Below, piece after piece: positions 26,169 through 35,498 of a stretch of 64,000 bases of DNA (its first letter is position 1; each line of letters opens with the position of its first letter). The DNA is from Vibrio sp. CB1-14 (GTDB taxonomy: Bacteria; Pseudomonadota; Gammaproteobacteria; Enterobacterales; Vibrionaceae). The position numbers and the translations under genes were made by a program. The notes beneath the pieces are model-generated. The model was not told where the DNA came from. It did not search any database and saw only the letters and a list, made by a program, of their open reading frames with translations. The DNA is taken from positions 1,612,001-1,676,000 of the forward strand of contig NZ_CP115921.1 in assembly GCF_040412085.2 (NCBI RefSeq), read 5' to 3'.

Positions 26169-26480
26169 ATGACTCTCGTATACTCAACGGAAACAGGCCG
26201 TATCAAAGAAGAAAAACAAAAGCCAGAGCGTCCCAAAGGCGATGGCATTGTTCGAATCCAAAAACAGACTAAAGGCCGCAAAGGAAAAGGAGTTTCGATC
26301 ATCACTGGTTTAGACCTAGATGATGCGCCGCTCAAATTACTTGCAGCAGAACTTAAAAAAGTTTGTGGCTGTGGCGGCTCAGTAAAAGATGGCGCTATCG
26401 AAATCCAAGGCGATGCCCGAGATAAGATTAAAGCCGCTCTTGAAAAGAAAGGCTACACAGTAAAGTTAGCTGGCGGTTAA
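26169..26480 (+). CDS. yciH: YciH, SUI1/eIF1-family translation factor
   Basis: The 103-residue protein carries the SUI1 fold: GDGIVRIQKQTKGRKGKGVSIITGL with a basic loop, then LAAELKKVCGCGGSVKDGAIEIQGD and a final KGYTVKLAGG. The GCGGSVKDG motif is diagnostic. E. coli YciH (108 aa) discriminates initiator tRNA and start codons in vitro like eIF1 and affects stress translation. It follows the DUF3319-like gene with one base between them and ends at a strong terminator. Confidence 0.9.
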   Translation: MTLVYSTETGRIKEEKQKPERPKGDGIVRIQKQTKGRKGKGVSIITGLDLDDAPLKLLAAELKKVCGCGGSVKDGAIEIQGDARDKIKAALEKKGYTVKLAGG

Positions 26481-26497
26481 TCAAACCAGAATAAAGC

Positions 26498-26528
26498 AAA
26501 AGCCAGCATAATTCAGGTGCTGGCTTTT
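26498..26528 (+). terminator. terminator after yciH
   Basis: AAAAGCCAGC pairs with GCTGGCTTTT across an 11-base loop, 17 bases after the yciH stop. Confidence 0.8.
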
Positions 26529-26538
26529 CTGTATCTAG

Positions 26539-26577
26539 AACCACATTATCTAAATCGCAGATTAAGATAATGTGGTT
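26539..26577. repeat. 13-bp perfect inverted repeat
   Basis: AACCACATTATCT (26539-26551) is perfectly complemented by AGATAATGTGGTT (26565-26577), with a 13-base spacer. It lies just beyond the yciH terminator at the edge of the decayed gap. No T run follows on the plus strand. It may be an element end or a second hairpin. Confidence 0.5.
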
Positions 26578-26799
26578 ATTAGGTATTTTATGGTAAATCG
26601 CTGTTATGGTTAAATTGAACATGTTTGAGGGATAGAGGAGCGAGAAAGGTAAACAAATCAAGCTCCCTCACACTTTATTTAACATAATATACATAATACG
26701 CACTAAGGTTGTGGGCGCAAAGTCGTAATGTCACTATTTACCAAAGTTAAAATGTCCTCCTAAGCTTTAATCATAGTTGGCTTATGAGGCCCTTAACTG

Positions 26800-26949
26800 A
26801 TGCTAATTGCTATGAGTGATCACGAGATAAGTCGATTCAAAGTCCTGACGGATTTGCGAGAAAAACATTTAAGACAAATCGACGCTGCTGATATTTTGCA
26901 TATCTCTACTCAACATGTCAGAACCCTAATAAATCACCTGGCAACTTAA
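26800..26949 (+). pseudogene. transposase remnant (helix-turn-helix N-terminus, ISNCY/IS1202-like)
   Basis: The 49-codon frame reads MSDHEISRFKVLTDLREKH, then LRQIDAADILHISTQHVRTL, and stops. The pattern 'S..E..R...L..L.....Q..AA..L..S..QVR.L' is the N-terminal helix-turn-helix of the ISNCY-type transposases. The next codons contain several stops and I cannot follow the catalytic domain, so only a fragment survives. Two AATGTC-containing repeats lie 40-80 bases upstream, as is common at element ends. Confidence 0.5.
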
Positions 26950-27755
26950 GGTCTTCAAAGCTAGGTTCATGCAACTCAGGCCATCCATGAAACCGCCGTA
27001 ATGATGATCGCTTTCGTATCATAATGCCACTAATGAATCATCCTACAACTGGTATCACGACATTCCTCCTTTGCCATATTCGGTGACTAATGGGCGAAAT
27101 CTTTGCCGCTATCAAATTATCCGTTCAAAACCTACTGTTGTTGGTCATTAACAATCATTCCTTTAGTTCCTATCACTCATGGTTCAACAGTGAGCTGAAA
27201 ATCTGTCGTTTATTTTGATATTCGTACATACAGCTTTTGTAGCAAGTCCGCGAAAGAAAATATAGTTACAACGTAACTGCTACTAGTAGTTCATTGGGTT
27301 TAGTTCTTTACCTTAGATGTTATGTAATTTAGAAAACTCAAGTAAAGCAATATGTGGCCGTAGCAATAGTTAGCATCAAGAAATAATTAGTTATAGTGCG
27401 TTATGGTGGAACCTATCAGTGCGCATGACGTAATCACTCAATCTACTCCAGATTAGAATTTTCGTACCCTTCGTAACTAAAACACTTGATCGACTCTGAA
27501 ATAAAAACCGAACAACGCGACATCAATTAGATTAGTTACAGCGTAACCAAAGAGCTTTAATTCAATATGCCCTTGTGCTGGCAAGAAAATCAATAGTTGC
27601 CCAACGGATCTAAAAGAAAGTGCGCATTCAAAGCTAGTAAGTTTGTAAACACCTACTGTCTCTGAAAGTCCCGCGTTAAAAGCAGCATAAAACTCTAGTG
27701 GTTTACACTAAAGAAAATCGGCCTGTAATTAAATTACACAACTGCAATCCCAAGA

Positions 27756-27783
27756 TTGTCACGATAGTGTTTTATGCTATAGT
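27756..27783 (+). promoter_or_regulatory. possible sigma-70 promoter in the gap
   Basis: TTGTCA and TATAGT are separated by 16 bases. About 36 bases downstream a mini-ORF (27820-27855, 11 codons, MLETMLRRRER) follows GGA at six bases. The context would fit a small RNA or leader peptide, but no recognised gene follows on the plus strand. Confidence 0.3.
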
Positions 27784-27890
27784 AAGTTATTGTTTTAACG
27801 GGGTGTGTATGGAATTTATATGTTAGAAACAATGTTGCGTCGCCGCGAAAGATGACTTATTGGATTTTTATATAGGTGGATTCCGGGCAC

Positions 27891-27913
27891 AAAAAAACCC
27901 ACCTTTTGGTGGG
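27891..27913 (-). terminator. terminator of yoaH
   Basis: On the minus strand CCCACC-AAAA-GGTGGG is followed by seven T residues, about 20 bases after the yoaH stop. Confidence 0.85.
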
Positions 27914-27932
27914 CTGATTATGCTAATCGCGA

Positions 27933-28088
27933 CTATTTGTCTTCTTTATTGCTCATATCTTCACGAATTTCTTCCGCTACTATCTTGATAGCTTGGGCAG
28001 TACTAATGCCCTGCTTCATGAGCTCTTGAATTTTTTCGACAGCCGCTTGTTGTTGTTCATGGCTTAAGGTTGGTAAGTCATCAAACAT
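27933..28088 (-). CDS. yoaH: YoaH family (UPF0181) small protein
   Basis: This 51-residue gene starts at ATG 28088 after [32 protein letters not shown] followed by [20 protein letters not shown] matches E. coli YoaH ([41 protein letters not shown]) over almost its full length. The function is unknown. It lies downstream of the TraF-like gene on the same strand with its own terminator behind it. Confidence 0.9.
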   Translation of the reverse strand: MFDDLPTLSHEQQQAAVEKIQELMKQGISTAQAIKIVAEEIREDMSNKEDK

Positions 28089-28164
28089 ATAGTCCTCCAG
28101 TTACAACGGACATTTGTGATTGGAGGACTATAGACGAATTCAGGTTAAGCGCAAGTCATTTAGA

Positions 28165-29310
28165 TTAGTAGGTTGCTAGGAAGTTGACCGATGCACCCAT
28201 CGCTTTTGGAGATGTATAGCTTGCCGCAACGGAAAGTTCAAATAGGTTAAGTGGACTTAGTCCGATACCCGCGGTTAATGTTCCTTCAGAATCTCGGGCG
28301 AGGTTTTTGTGATACCCTCCCCTTAACTGTATTTGACGAACTAAATCGACCTCAATACCAGCACGGAACATTTGCACGTCGTCATCAAATTGGGTGAATT
28401 TTTTTTCTTTGTTCAGATCGTAGTCGATAGATAGCTGGAAATAGTCTGCAATAAAGCCAGCGCCTACTGTGTAGAGCGGCTGTAATTGATATTGATAGCC
28501 ATAGGCAACATCGCGTCCACCTACAGTAACGAAACCACTTTTAGTGTCTATATTTCTTGAAAACAGGTTTCTCCCTGATATGCCCGCTCTAAAAGGGCCA
28601 TGAAACCACAGAGCACCTGCATCTAAGTTAAACGCAGTTTCACCCGTAGAATCCTCACGAATATTGTCAAACTTAAAATCTTGTAGTGAATTCACACTAG
28701 TGTAGGTGTAGATCCGTTGCAGTTTTGGTGAGATACCAAATGAGAAGTGTTGGCCAAACAAGGTTTGGTATTTAGCTAACGATAACCCAACTTCTGTTAC
28801 CGCAACAGATGCAGTTTTAATCGCAGTATTCTGCGCCTGTGTTACAGGGTCACCCAAATCTGGTGCAATATCCGGCGTTGCCACATTTTCGATGTAAGCT
28901 TTTCCAAATATATTCGCTGCAATAAATCGATTTGGAAGACCAAATGCAACAGCCCCTCCAAAATCAACTTTAGCTTGCGTACCATCTAACGCTTGTAACG
29001 CTGCTTGCGTTGCTGCCGCGTCATTTCGATCCGCAGCACTGAATGCATCATCGACTTTGTCGAGTAATTGGTCTTGATCATCGTAGCTGATCCCTAAACT
29101 TGGTACCAACATACCTGCGTCGTCATTACGGCGGTAAATGGCCGTTAGAGCTGGATTGTAGAAAGGAGCGGTTAAATATGAAGCCGACACAACGCCAGTG
29201 CCCCCCATTGCATCTCCTCTGGCATCGATCGAAAGTGTCGACGCTACGAGTTGGTTTGATGCCGTTGCTGTAGTAACGAGAAAAGCGAGGGTTTTTAGTT
29301 TGGTCTTCAT
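28165..29310 (-). CDS. TraF-like outer-membrane beta-barrel protein
   Basis: ATG 29310 gives MKTKLKTLAFLVTTATASNQLVA, a signal peptide, and 381 residues. The mature start LSIDARGDAMGGTGVVSASYLTAPFYNPAL is characteristic of the FadL/TraF_2-type barrels often annotated 'conjugal transfer protein TraF' in vibrios. Alternating beta strands run to the C-terminal ASVNFLATY. No conjugation genes are near, so the TraF name should not be read as a function. A terminator-like hairpin with a T run ends immediately before the start codon, and there is no clear ribosome site. It lies downstream of the vxr genes and may belong to that operon. Confidence 0.78.
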   Translation of the reverse strand: MKTKLKTLAFLVTTATASNQLVASTLSIDARGDAMGGTGVVSASYLTAPFYNPALTAIYRRNDDAGMLVPSLGISYDDQDQLLDKVDDAFSAADRNDAAATQAALQALDGTQAKVDFGGAVAFGLPNRFIAANIFGKAYIENVATPDIAPDLGDPVTQAQNTAIKTASVAVTEVGLSLAKYQTLFGQHFSFGISPKLQRIYTYTSVNSLQDFKFDNIREDSTGETAFNLDAGALWFHGPFRAGISGRNLFSRNIDTKSGFVTVGGRDVAYGYQYQLQPLYTVGAGFIADYFQLSIDYDLNKEKKFTQFDDDVQMFRAGIEVDLVRQIQLRGGYHKNLARDSEGTLTAGIGLSPLNLFELSVAASYTSPKAMGASVNFLATY

Positions 29311-29355
29311 ATAAAAAATAACGCCGTTAATCCTTTGTGTAGGTATTAACGGCGT
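29311..29355 (-). terminator. hairpin with T run between vxrC-like gene and traF-like gene
   Basis: On the minus strand ACGCCGTTAAT pairs with ATTAACGGCGT across 13 bases, followed by TTATTTTTTAT that runs directly into the ATG at 29310. It may terminate the vxrABC transcript partially (attenuation) or fully. Confidence 0.7.
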
Positions 29356-29403
29356 CAATTATAAATTCTTTAGCGTGTATGCTAGGAAATTAGTGAAAAT
29401 GTG

Positions 29404-30282
29404 TTACTCGTCAGCAGATACATCAAATGTCTTGTTTATGATCTGCGCGCGTTCAAATCGAATTGGGCCTTGCCAGCGACTTTGCTTCATAGAAACTGCT
29501 AACACATATCGATCTGGTGCAATACCTTTCGTATCAAGTGTGGTTGGATAATCTGATTCGTATTCCTGTCCCCAGACCTGAGTATATTTGCCATCGATGT
29601 AATCAAATAGTCCGACTTCAAGTTTTGGCAACGGGCAATATGGGTTGAGAAGCGCGTTCTTTTCTACCTGCCACTTGTCTTTTGATGCCCATCTAACCGT
29701 TTGTTTTAACGCTTGATTAGTCAATATTAGCCATTGGCTCCAACTCTCACCGTTAACTAGTGAAACATCTAGACGATATAAACCGACTTCTAGTGGCGAT
29801 GCTAAGTTATAGCGAATACCGTAAGTGGTCTCATCGGTGACGCCGTCACTACTTCCAGTAACATAGAACTCACTGTCGTTAGATACTCGTTTATCAACCC
29901 AACGCTTAAGGCTGATTTCCGAAACTACTTTATTTGAGTCCAGTTCAATCGTTGATAAATAAGTATCCCGACCTGGACTTTGAATTGTTTGCTGCTTCAC
30001 TACAACATTTTCAACCCAATCAGGTAATGGCTGCGATGAATAGCCTTTACCGCAATCTACACTGAGTGATTGCAGAAACAGCTTATTGATATGCGATCTT
30101 ATGCTTTTACTTGGCTGCTGTTGCCACTCTTCAACTAACGATTGAAACATAGATTCCAGATCATTATTGAGCAAATGCTTATGCGCTTGAGAAATGGTTG
30201 AGGTTCCCTCAAACCAATCGGCACCAACAGATGTTGATGCCGACAGTAACGCTATGATTGCAAGTTTACGTGCGTTAACCAT
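29404..30282 (-). CDS. vxrC: DUF2861 protein, VxrC-like
   Basis: The 292-residue protein has a signal peptide (IIALLSASTSVGA) and a periplasmic body with no membrane spans; two Cys are visible in SVDCGKG and NPYCPLP. It matches my memory of DUF2861, encoded directly after the VxrAB/WigKR response regulator in V. cholerae (vxrC). The start overlaps the vxrB stop by one base (TAATG), showing translational coupling. The function is not established; a periplasmic role in envelope-stress signalling is inferred from the operon. Confidence 0.78.
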   Translation of the reverse strand: MVNARKLAIIALLSASTSVGADWFEGTSTISQAHKHLLNNDLESMFQSLVEEWQQQPSKSIRSHINKLFLQSLSVDCGKGYSSQPLPDWVENVVVKQQTIQSPGRDTYLSTIELDSNKVVSEISLKRWVDKRVSNDSEFYVTGSSDGVTDETTYGIRYNLASPLEVGLYRLDVSLVNGESWSQWLILTNQALKQTVRWASKDKWQVEKNALLNPYCPLPKLEVGLFDYIDGKYTQVWGQEYESDYPTTLDTKGIAPDRYVLAVSMKQSRWQGPIRFERAQIINKTFDVSADE

Positions 30283-30941
30283 TAGCCCTTCATTTTGTAG
30301 CCAACACCGCGAAGTGTTTCAATTTCCAATCCTGGAAGTTTTTGACGAAGCTGAAGTACGTGTGTATCAACAGTACGAGTCGTTGGGAAGTGATTGTAAC
30401 CCCATACGTGATCAAGCAGTTCATCACGAGTAAACACACGACCTAAGTTGCTAGCTAAGAACAACAGCAAATCGAACTCAGTACGGGTCAGCGTAATAAG
30501 ATCACCTTTGTAATTTACTTCACGAGTAGCTTTGTCGATAACAAGGCTATCTGTCACTACTTTAGAGGCATCTTCAGCATCCGCTTCTGGAGCACGAAGC
30601 TGAGCACGAATACGTGCAAAAAGCTCTGCTTCAGCGAATGGTTTTGTGAGGTAGTCGTTTGCACCCGCATCAAGACCGGTTACTTTATCTTTCACGGTCA
30701 CTAATGCAGTGAGCAAAATAACTGGAACATCTTTGGTTTGCTTCCAACCAGCTAGGTGCTGTACCGAATCACCATCAGGAAGCTGTCTGTCGAGAATTAC
30801 CAAGTCTGCTTGTTCCCAATACTGTTCGACCTGAGAAATAAGCTCGGCGTGCAGGACGTTGTAACCCGCTAGTTCCAAACTTACCAATAGGCCATCAGCT
30901 AGATTCTTGTCGTCTTCAACAAGTAGCAGTGTCTGTTTCAC
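30282..30941 (-). CDS. vxrB: VxrB/WigR-like OmpR-family response regulator
   Basis: The start is GTG 30941, preceded by GGAGATACCTT, giving (M)KQTLLLVEDDKNLADGL and 219 residues. The receiver domain has Asp51 (LVILDRQLPDGD), the Thr/Ala switch and Lys (NDYLTKPF). It is followed by an OmpR-type winged helix (LTRTEFDLLLFLASNLGRVFTR, then RTVDTHVLQLRQKL). It overlaps the kinase gene upstream by 26 bases and the DUF2861 gene downstream by one base. In V. cholerae this pair regulates type VI secretion, biofilm and cell-wall repair after beta-lactam damage. The targets here are inferred. Confidence 0.88.
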   Translation of the reverse strand: MKQTLLLVEDDKNLADGLLVSLELAGYNVLHAELISQVEQYWEQADLVILDRQLPDGDSVQHLAGWKQTKDVPVILLTALVTVKDKVTGLDAGANDYLTKPFAEAELFARIRAQLRAPEADAEDASKVVTDSLVIDKATREVNYKGDLITLTRTEFDLLLFLASNLGRVFTRDELLDHVWGYNHFPTTRTVDTHVLQLRQKLPGLEIETLRGVGYKMKG

Positions 30942-32415
30942 AAGGTATCTCCAATATAAAAGTTGTTGGTGGGCCAACTAGGGACATTTTACCGCCCATT
31001 CGGCCAACCATGGATTCTACTATTGTAAGTCCTAGCCCTAATCCGGCCTTACTTACAAATGGCTTACGAAGCTCTCGCCAGTCCTTAGCTGTTAACTGTC
31101 CGTTGTCTATCACTTCAATTTTGAGTGAGTTCGATGACGTCACGACATTGACGCTCACAGGTGCAACACCATATTTAATTGCGTTGCGAATCAAGTTATC
31201 GATGCAGGTTCCAAGCCAATAGATGTTAATCTTAGCGGCTACATCTTGATTAATAGTCAATTTTACGTCAGCTTCAAACTCTTCTTCTGCTTTATAGCTT
31301 AGCCAATCCTGTACAGAAGGCAGCCATTCAGTCGCTAACGGCTTATTATCGGACTGCAAATAGTCTTTACTGGCCTCCGCCAATTGTCGCAGTCGGCGAG
31401 TATCTTCACAAAGACGTCGAAACTCATCATATACAGTTTCTGGTAAGTGCTCAAATTCTCGACGAAAACCTTCAACAGTTAAAGATAGACTCGCGATTGG
31501 AGTACGTAACTCATGAGTCAATATTTGCAGAACCAACATACGACTTTTCATCTCTTGTCGTTTAGAGTTCCAACGATATATCGACCAACCGATGACCAGC
31601 AAGATATTGGCAATGATCAGTACGATCATACTGATTCTTAGTACATCAGAATGATCTTCTACTTCCCAACACAAGTTGCCTCGTTGTACAAAACAAGTAT
31701 TTGTCTGTGAAGCTAATTTAAAGTTCAATCCAGCTTGCTTGGCATTCTCGCGCCACATTGCCGAGTCAAACAAATAGTAACTATCCCCTCGCCTTAGCCA
31801 AAGTTCTGAGTTCTCGACAAACATAGATGAGCCACGAATTAGAGAGATCACCGTTGCTTCATCCATAATTTGTAAGCGCCCTAACAGAGAGCCTGGCGGT
31901 GCAAGTTCACGCTCCTTAATATGCATGTACTTTTGCAGCACGTCTTTTTTATCCGGATACTTGATGATATACCGCGCCGCATAAGTACCTCCCCCGGGGT
32001 GAATCAAACCACTTCGAGCAAACCATTTAGTCGAAAGCTGACGTCCGCCACACATAGCCCGAGTGTATACTAAAGGCTCCGTAATCAATGGGCTTAGTGG
32101 CAAAGTGCCGCTACAGTTTTCTGCTAAACGATATAACTGCTGTATTTCTTTCAGAGGATACTTCGTCGTTTGCGGTAACATAGACACCGGCGTAAGTAGC
32201 TGCGTCGGGTAATCAGCTTGAATGACTCGAACATCGTATGAAGCGGTCGCTTGTTCATAATCGAAAAACTCTACGAACTTATCGATTCGTTCAGGCAAAG
32301 ACTCAGCCATTACCGTATGGGAATAACTCAGAGGCAGTGACAGCAATAAGGTGTAAAGTAAGTTCTTCAAAAGACGCGTCTTGTAGATCGTTTGTTGGCA
32401 TGGATTTTTACACAT
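30916..32415 (-). CDS. vxrA: VxrA/WigK-like sensor histidine kinase (DUF3404 sensor domain)
   Basis: The frame is open to 32442; ATG 32415 gives 499 residues. A signal/anchor segment (LLKNLLYTLLLSLPLSYSHT) precedes a large periplasmic DUF3404-type domain (about residues 38-258). Next come a membrane helix (about 260-280, ISMIVLIIANILLVIGW), HisKA with His301 (LTHELRTPIASL), and a HATPase domain with NLIRNAIKYG, DNGQ and GLGLGLTIVESMVG. The sensor architecture and the order vxrA-vxrB-vxrC match the V. cholerae wall-stress system. Several Cys in the periplasmic part (101, 122, 241, 249) could form disulfides. Confidence 0.86.
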   Translation of the reverse strand: MCKNPCQQTIYKTRLLKNLLYTLLLSLPLSYSHTVMAESLPERIDKFVEFFDYEQATASYDVRVIQADYPTQLLTPVSMLPQTTKYPLKEIQQLYRLAENCSGTLPLSPLITEPLVYTRAMCGGRQLSTKWFARSGLIHPGGGTYAARYIIKYPDKKDVLQKYMHIKERELAPPGSLLGRLQIMDEATVISLIRGSSMFVENSELWLRRGDSYYLFDSAMWRENAKQAGLNFKLASQTNTCFVQRGNLCWEVEDHSDVLRISMIVLIIANILLVIGWSIYRWNSKRQEMKSRMLVLQILTHELRTPIASLSLTVEGFRREFEHLPETVYDEFRRLCEDTRRLRQLAEASKDYLQSDNKPLATEWLPSVQDWLSYKAEEEFEADVKLTINQDVAAKINIYWLGTCIDNLIRNAIKYGVAPVSVNVVTSSNSLKIEVIDNGQLTAKDWRELRKPFVSKAGLGLGLTIVESMVGRMGGKMSLVGPPTTFILEIPCETDTATC

Positions 32416-32486
32416 TATCGGCAAGAAGAAAGCTAAGTGCACGCAATTATTTTGTTAATTCACTGTTTGTTGATGTAAATGTGTAC

Positions 32487-32513
32487 AAAAAAAGCCAGCA
32501 ATCGCTGGCTTTT
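32487..32513 (-). terminator. terminator of pntAB
   Basis: On the minus strand AAAAGCCAGC-GATT-GCTGGCTTTTTTT lies 34 bases past the pntB stop and separates pntAB from vxrA. Confidence 0.85.
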
Positions 32514-32546
32514 GAGAGTTAAGAGCTTGAATTGACTTATATCGTC

Positions 32547-33950
32547 TTAAAGCGCTTTTGAAATCGCATCGACACTGTCTTTCGCATCGCCAAATAGCAT
32601 CGACGTGTTTTCTTTGAAGAACAGTGGGTTTTGAACGCCTGCATAACCGGTGTTCATCGAACGTTTAAATACAATAACGTTTTGCGCGTTCCAAACTTCA
32701 AGTACTGGCATACCAGCAATTGGGCTGTTTGGATCCTCAAGTGCCGCCGGGTTGACCGTATCGTTCGCACCGATAACAAGAACAGTATCAGTTTCGCCAA
32801 AGTCATCATTGAGCTCGTCCATTTCAAGCACGATGTCATAAGGTACTTTTGCTTCTGCTAGTAGTACGTTCATGTGACCTGGTAGACGACCCGCTACTGG
32901 GTGAATACCGAAGCGAACTTCAATACCTTGTGCACGAAGCTTTTCAGTAATCTCATGGACTGGGTACTGAGCTTGCGCAACCGCCATGCCGTATCCAGGG
33001 GTAATGATGACAGACTTACTGTTTTTCAGCATCTCTGCCACTTCTTCAGCTGTTGTCTCGCGGTGTTCGCCTTGCTCTTCATCACTAGAAATGACGATTT
33101 CTTGACCAAAGCCGCCAGCAATAACACTGACGAATGAGCGGTTCATCGCTTTACACATGATGTAAGAAAGAATGGCACCTGATGAGCCTACCAATGCACC
33201 TGTTACAATTAGAAGGTCGTTCGACAACATGAAACCTGCCGCCGCCGCCGCCCAACCAGAGTATGAGTTCAGCATTGAAACCACAACTGGCATATCAGCA
33301 CCACCGATAGACGCAACCAAGTGGTAACCAAACACAAGAGCAATCGCCGTCATCACTAATAACGCGAACATGCTGCCATCAGCTTTCACGAAGTAGATCA
33401 TTAGCAGTGTTGAAACAACGACAGCTGCGAGATTCCACTTGTGCTTATGAGGGATATTCAGTGGCGACGATGAAATTACACCGCGTAGTTTTCCGAAAGC
33501 AACAATAGAACCAGTAAAGGTCACTGCACCGATGAACACACCTAAGAACACTTCTACTAGGTGAATAACGTGGTGAGCGTGAACTTCAGCTGCTGCCAAT
33601 GTTTCTACATTTGGAATTGCAGGTGGATCGATATAGCTGTTGTAACCAACAAGCACTGCTGCCAAACCCACAAAGCTGTGAAGAATCGCAACCAGTTCTG
33701 GCATTTCAGTCATTTCTACTTTCTTAGCGTAGAAAATACCAATCGCAGCACCGATAACCATTGCAACAATGATCCATGCGAAGCCTTGCGCATCTGGGCT
33801 AAAGATCGTCGCAATCAGTGCGATCGTCATACCCGCGATACCGTAGTAGTTACCGTTGCGAGCTGACTCTTGCTTAGACAGTCCCGCCAAACTCATGATA
33901 AAAAATAGTGCAGCTACAATGTAGGCTGCTTGTACTAATCCTGCAGACAT
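32547..33950 (-). CDS. pntB: NAD(P) transhydrogenase subunit beta
   Basis: The 467-residue protein has an N-terminal membrane domain of about nine helices (residues 1-260) and a C-terminal NADP-binding Rossmann domain ([51 protein letters not shown]). With PntA it uses the proton-motive force to transfer hydride from NADH to NADP+. The length matches E. coli PntB (462). It begins nine bases after pntA with a good site (AAGGAGTCACA). Confidence 0.95.
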   Translation of the reverse strand: MSAGLVQAAYIVAALFFIMSLAGLSKQESARNGNYYGIAGMTIALIATIFSPDAQGFAWIIVAMVIGAAIGIFYAKKVEMTEMPELVAILHSFVGLAAVLVGYNSYIDPPAIPNVETLAAAEVHAHHVIHLVEVFLGVFIGAVTFTGSIVAFGKLRGVISSSPLNIPHKHKWNLAAVVVSTLLMIYFVKADGSMFALLVMTAIALVFGYHLVASIGGADMPVVVSMLNSYSGWAAAAAGFMLSNDLLIVTGALVGSSGAILSYIMCKAMNRSFVSVIAGGFGQEIVISSDEEQGEHRETTAEEVAEMLKNSKSVIITPGYGMAVAQAQYPVHEITEKLRAQGIEVRFGIHPVAGRLPGHMNVLLAEAKVPYDIVLEMDELNDDFGETDTVLVIGANDTVNPAALEDPNSPIAGMPVLEVWNAQNVIVFKRSMNTGYAGVQNPLFFKENTSMLFGDAKDSVDAISKAL

Positions 33951-33959
33951 TGTGACTCC

Positions 33960-35498
33960 TTATTTATCTTTACGGAACATTTCAAGCATGCGCTTGGTGA
34001 CGGTGAAACCACCGAAAATGTTGATACTGGCAATCAATACAGCGATGAACGCCAAGAAAGAGACAACGCCATTGCCTTGACCTATCTGTAGCAGTGCACC
34101 AACTACGATAATGCCCGAGATCGCATTTGTAACTGACATCAGCGGTGTATGTAGAGCGTGAGTTACGTTCCATACAACGTAGTAACCGACAACACAAGCC
34201 AGTACAAATACCGTAAAGTGAGATAGGAATGCTGCAGGTGCAACGGATGCAATCCAACCAAATACACCTAGTGCCGCCACAAGTCCAGCCAGTTTTTTAA
34301 CTGGAGAAGTCGGCTCTTCTACTTTTTCAGCTGGTTTTGGTGCTTGCGCTTTTGGCGCTTCAGGTTGTGCTGAAACTTGAATAGGTGGCGCAGGCCATGT
34401 GACCTCGCCTTCTTTCACGACAGTAACACCACGAAGAACGACATCTTCAAAGTTGATGTCGATGTTGCCATCTTTTTCTTTGCAGAGCAGTTTTAGAAGG
34501 TTAACAAGGTTTGTCGCGTAAAGCTGAGAAGACTGAGTAGGTAGACGACCAACCATGTCGGTGTAACCGATCACTTTTACACCGTTGTCAGTAGTAATCA
34601 CTTGATCTGCGACCGTGTATTCACAGTTACCGCCGTTGGCTGCAGCGAGGTCAACGATAACGCTACCCGGCTTCATGGCGTCAACCATTTCTTTAGTGAC
34701 AAGTTTTGGAGCTGGACGGCCAGGAATAAGTGCCGTTGTGATGATGATATCGACGTCTTTAGCTTGCTCCATATAAAGCTCGGCAGCTTTTTTATTGAAG
34801 TCATCAGACATCTCTTTGGCGTAACCATCGCCAGAGCCCGTATTTTCTTGGTAGTCAACTTCTAGGAACTCAGCGCCCATTGACTCAACTTGCTCTTTTA
34901 CTTCTGGTCGAACGTCAAACGAGCGAACAATCGCACCTAAGCTACCTGCAGCACCGATTGCTGCAAGACCCGCCACACCGGCACCGGCTACGAAGACTTT
35001 AGCAGGTGGTACTTTGCCTGCCGCAGTAATTTGACCTGTGAAGAATCGGCCAAACTCGTGTGCTGCTTCAACAACGGCACGATAACCTGCAATGTTCGCC
35101 ATAGAACTTAGTGCATCAAGAGCTTGAGCACGAGAAATACGCGGTACCGCATCCATAGCCATAACGTTAATGTTTTTGCTAGAGAGCTTTTCCATTAACT
35201 CTGGATTTTGTGCTGGCCAAACAAAACTAATCAGGCTCGCGCCTTCTTTAAGTGATTCAATCTCTTCATCATTTGGCGCATTTACTTTCAGAACTAAGTC
35301 TGACTGCCAAACTTCTTGTGATGAGATAATCGTTGCTCCAGCAGCTTCATAAGCTGCGTCGTCGAAGCTTGCAAGCACACCCGCTTGCGATTCCACTGAG
35401 ACATCAAATCCCAGCTTTAACAGCTGCTCGACCGATTTCGGCGTTGCAGCGACTCGCGTTTCTCCCGCGAGGGTTTCTCTTGGCACACCTATCAACAA
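33960..35498 (-). CDS. pntA: NAD(P) transhydrogenase subunit alpha
   Basis: The frame is open to 35519, but AAGGAGTCAGTT positions a TTG start at 35498, giving (M)[19 protein letters not shown] and 512 residues, the E. coli length (510). The NAD-binding domain shows [40 protein letters not shown] and the [18 protein letters not shown] segment. A Pro/Ala/Lys linker (about residues 370-395) leads to a C-terminal membrane domain of four helices. It is the first gene of pntAB. Confidence 0.95.
   Translation of the reverse strand: MLIGVPRETLAGETRVAATPKSVEQLLKLGFDVSVESQAGVLASFDDAAYEAAGATIISSQEVWQSDLVLKVNAPNDEEIESLKEGASLISFVWPAQNPELMEKLSSKNINVMAMDAVPRISRAQALDALSSMANIAGYRAVVEAAHEFGRFFTGQITAAGKVPPAKVFVAGAGVAGLAAIGAAGSLGAIVRSFDVRPEVKEQVESMGAEFLEVDYQENTGSGDGYAKEMSDDFNKKAAELYMEQAKDVDIIITTALIPGRPAPKLVTKEMVDAMKPGSVIVDLAAANGGNCEYTVADQVITTDNGVKVIGYTDMVGRLPTQSSQLYATNLVNLLKLLCKEKDGNIDINFEDVVLRGVTVVKEGEVTWPAPPIQVSAQPEAPKAQAPKPAEKVEEPTSPVKKLAGLVAALGVFGWIASVAPAAFLSHFTVFVLACVVGYYVVWNVTHALHTPLMSVTNAISGIIVVGALLQIGQGNGVVSFLAFIAVLIASINIFGGFTVTKRMLEMFRKDK

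Larger units (their letters stand above)
26530..27930. other. 1.4-kb gap with decayed mobile DNA
   Basis: No frame of 60 codons lies entirely inside this stretch, which is unusual in an otherwise dense region. It holds the 13-bp inverted repeat (26539-26577), two similar motifs with the core AATGTC 24 bases apart (26719-26735 and 26743-26759), a transposase N-terminus remnant (26800-26949), a possible promoter with a mini-ORF (27756-27855), and the yoaH terminator at the right end. The rest shows nothing I can name. Confidence 0.6.

Noticed and set aside
28165..29310. Conjugation system suggested by the 'TraF' family name
   Set aside because: No other transfer, relaxase or mating-pair gene is present; the protein is a FadL-like barrel and the name is historical.
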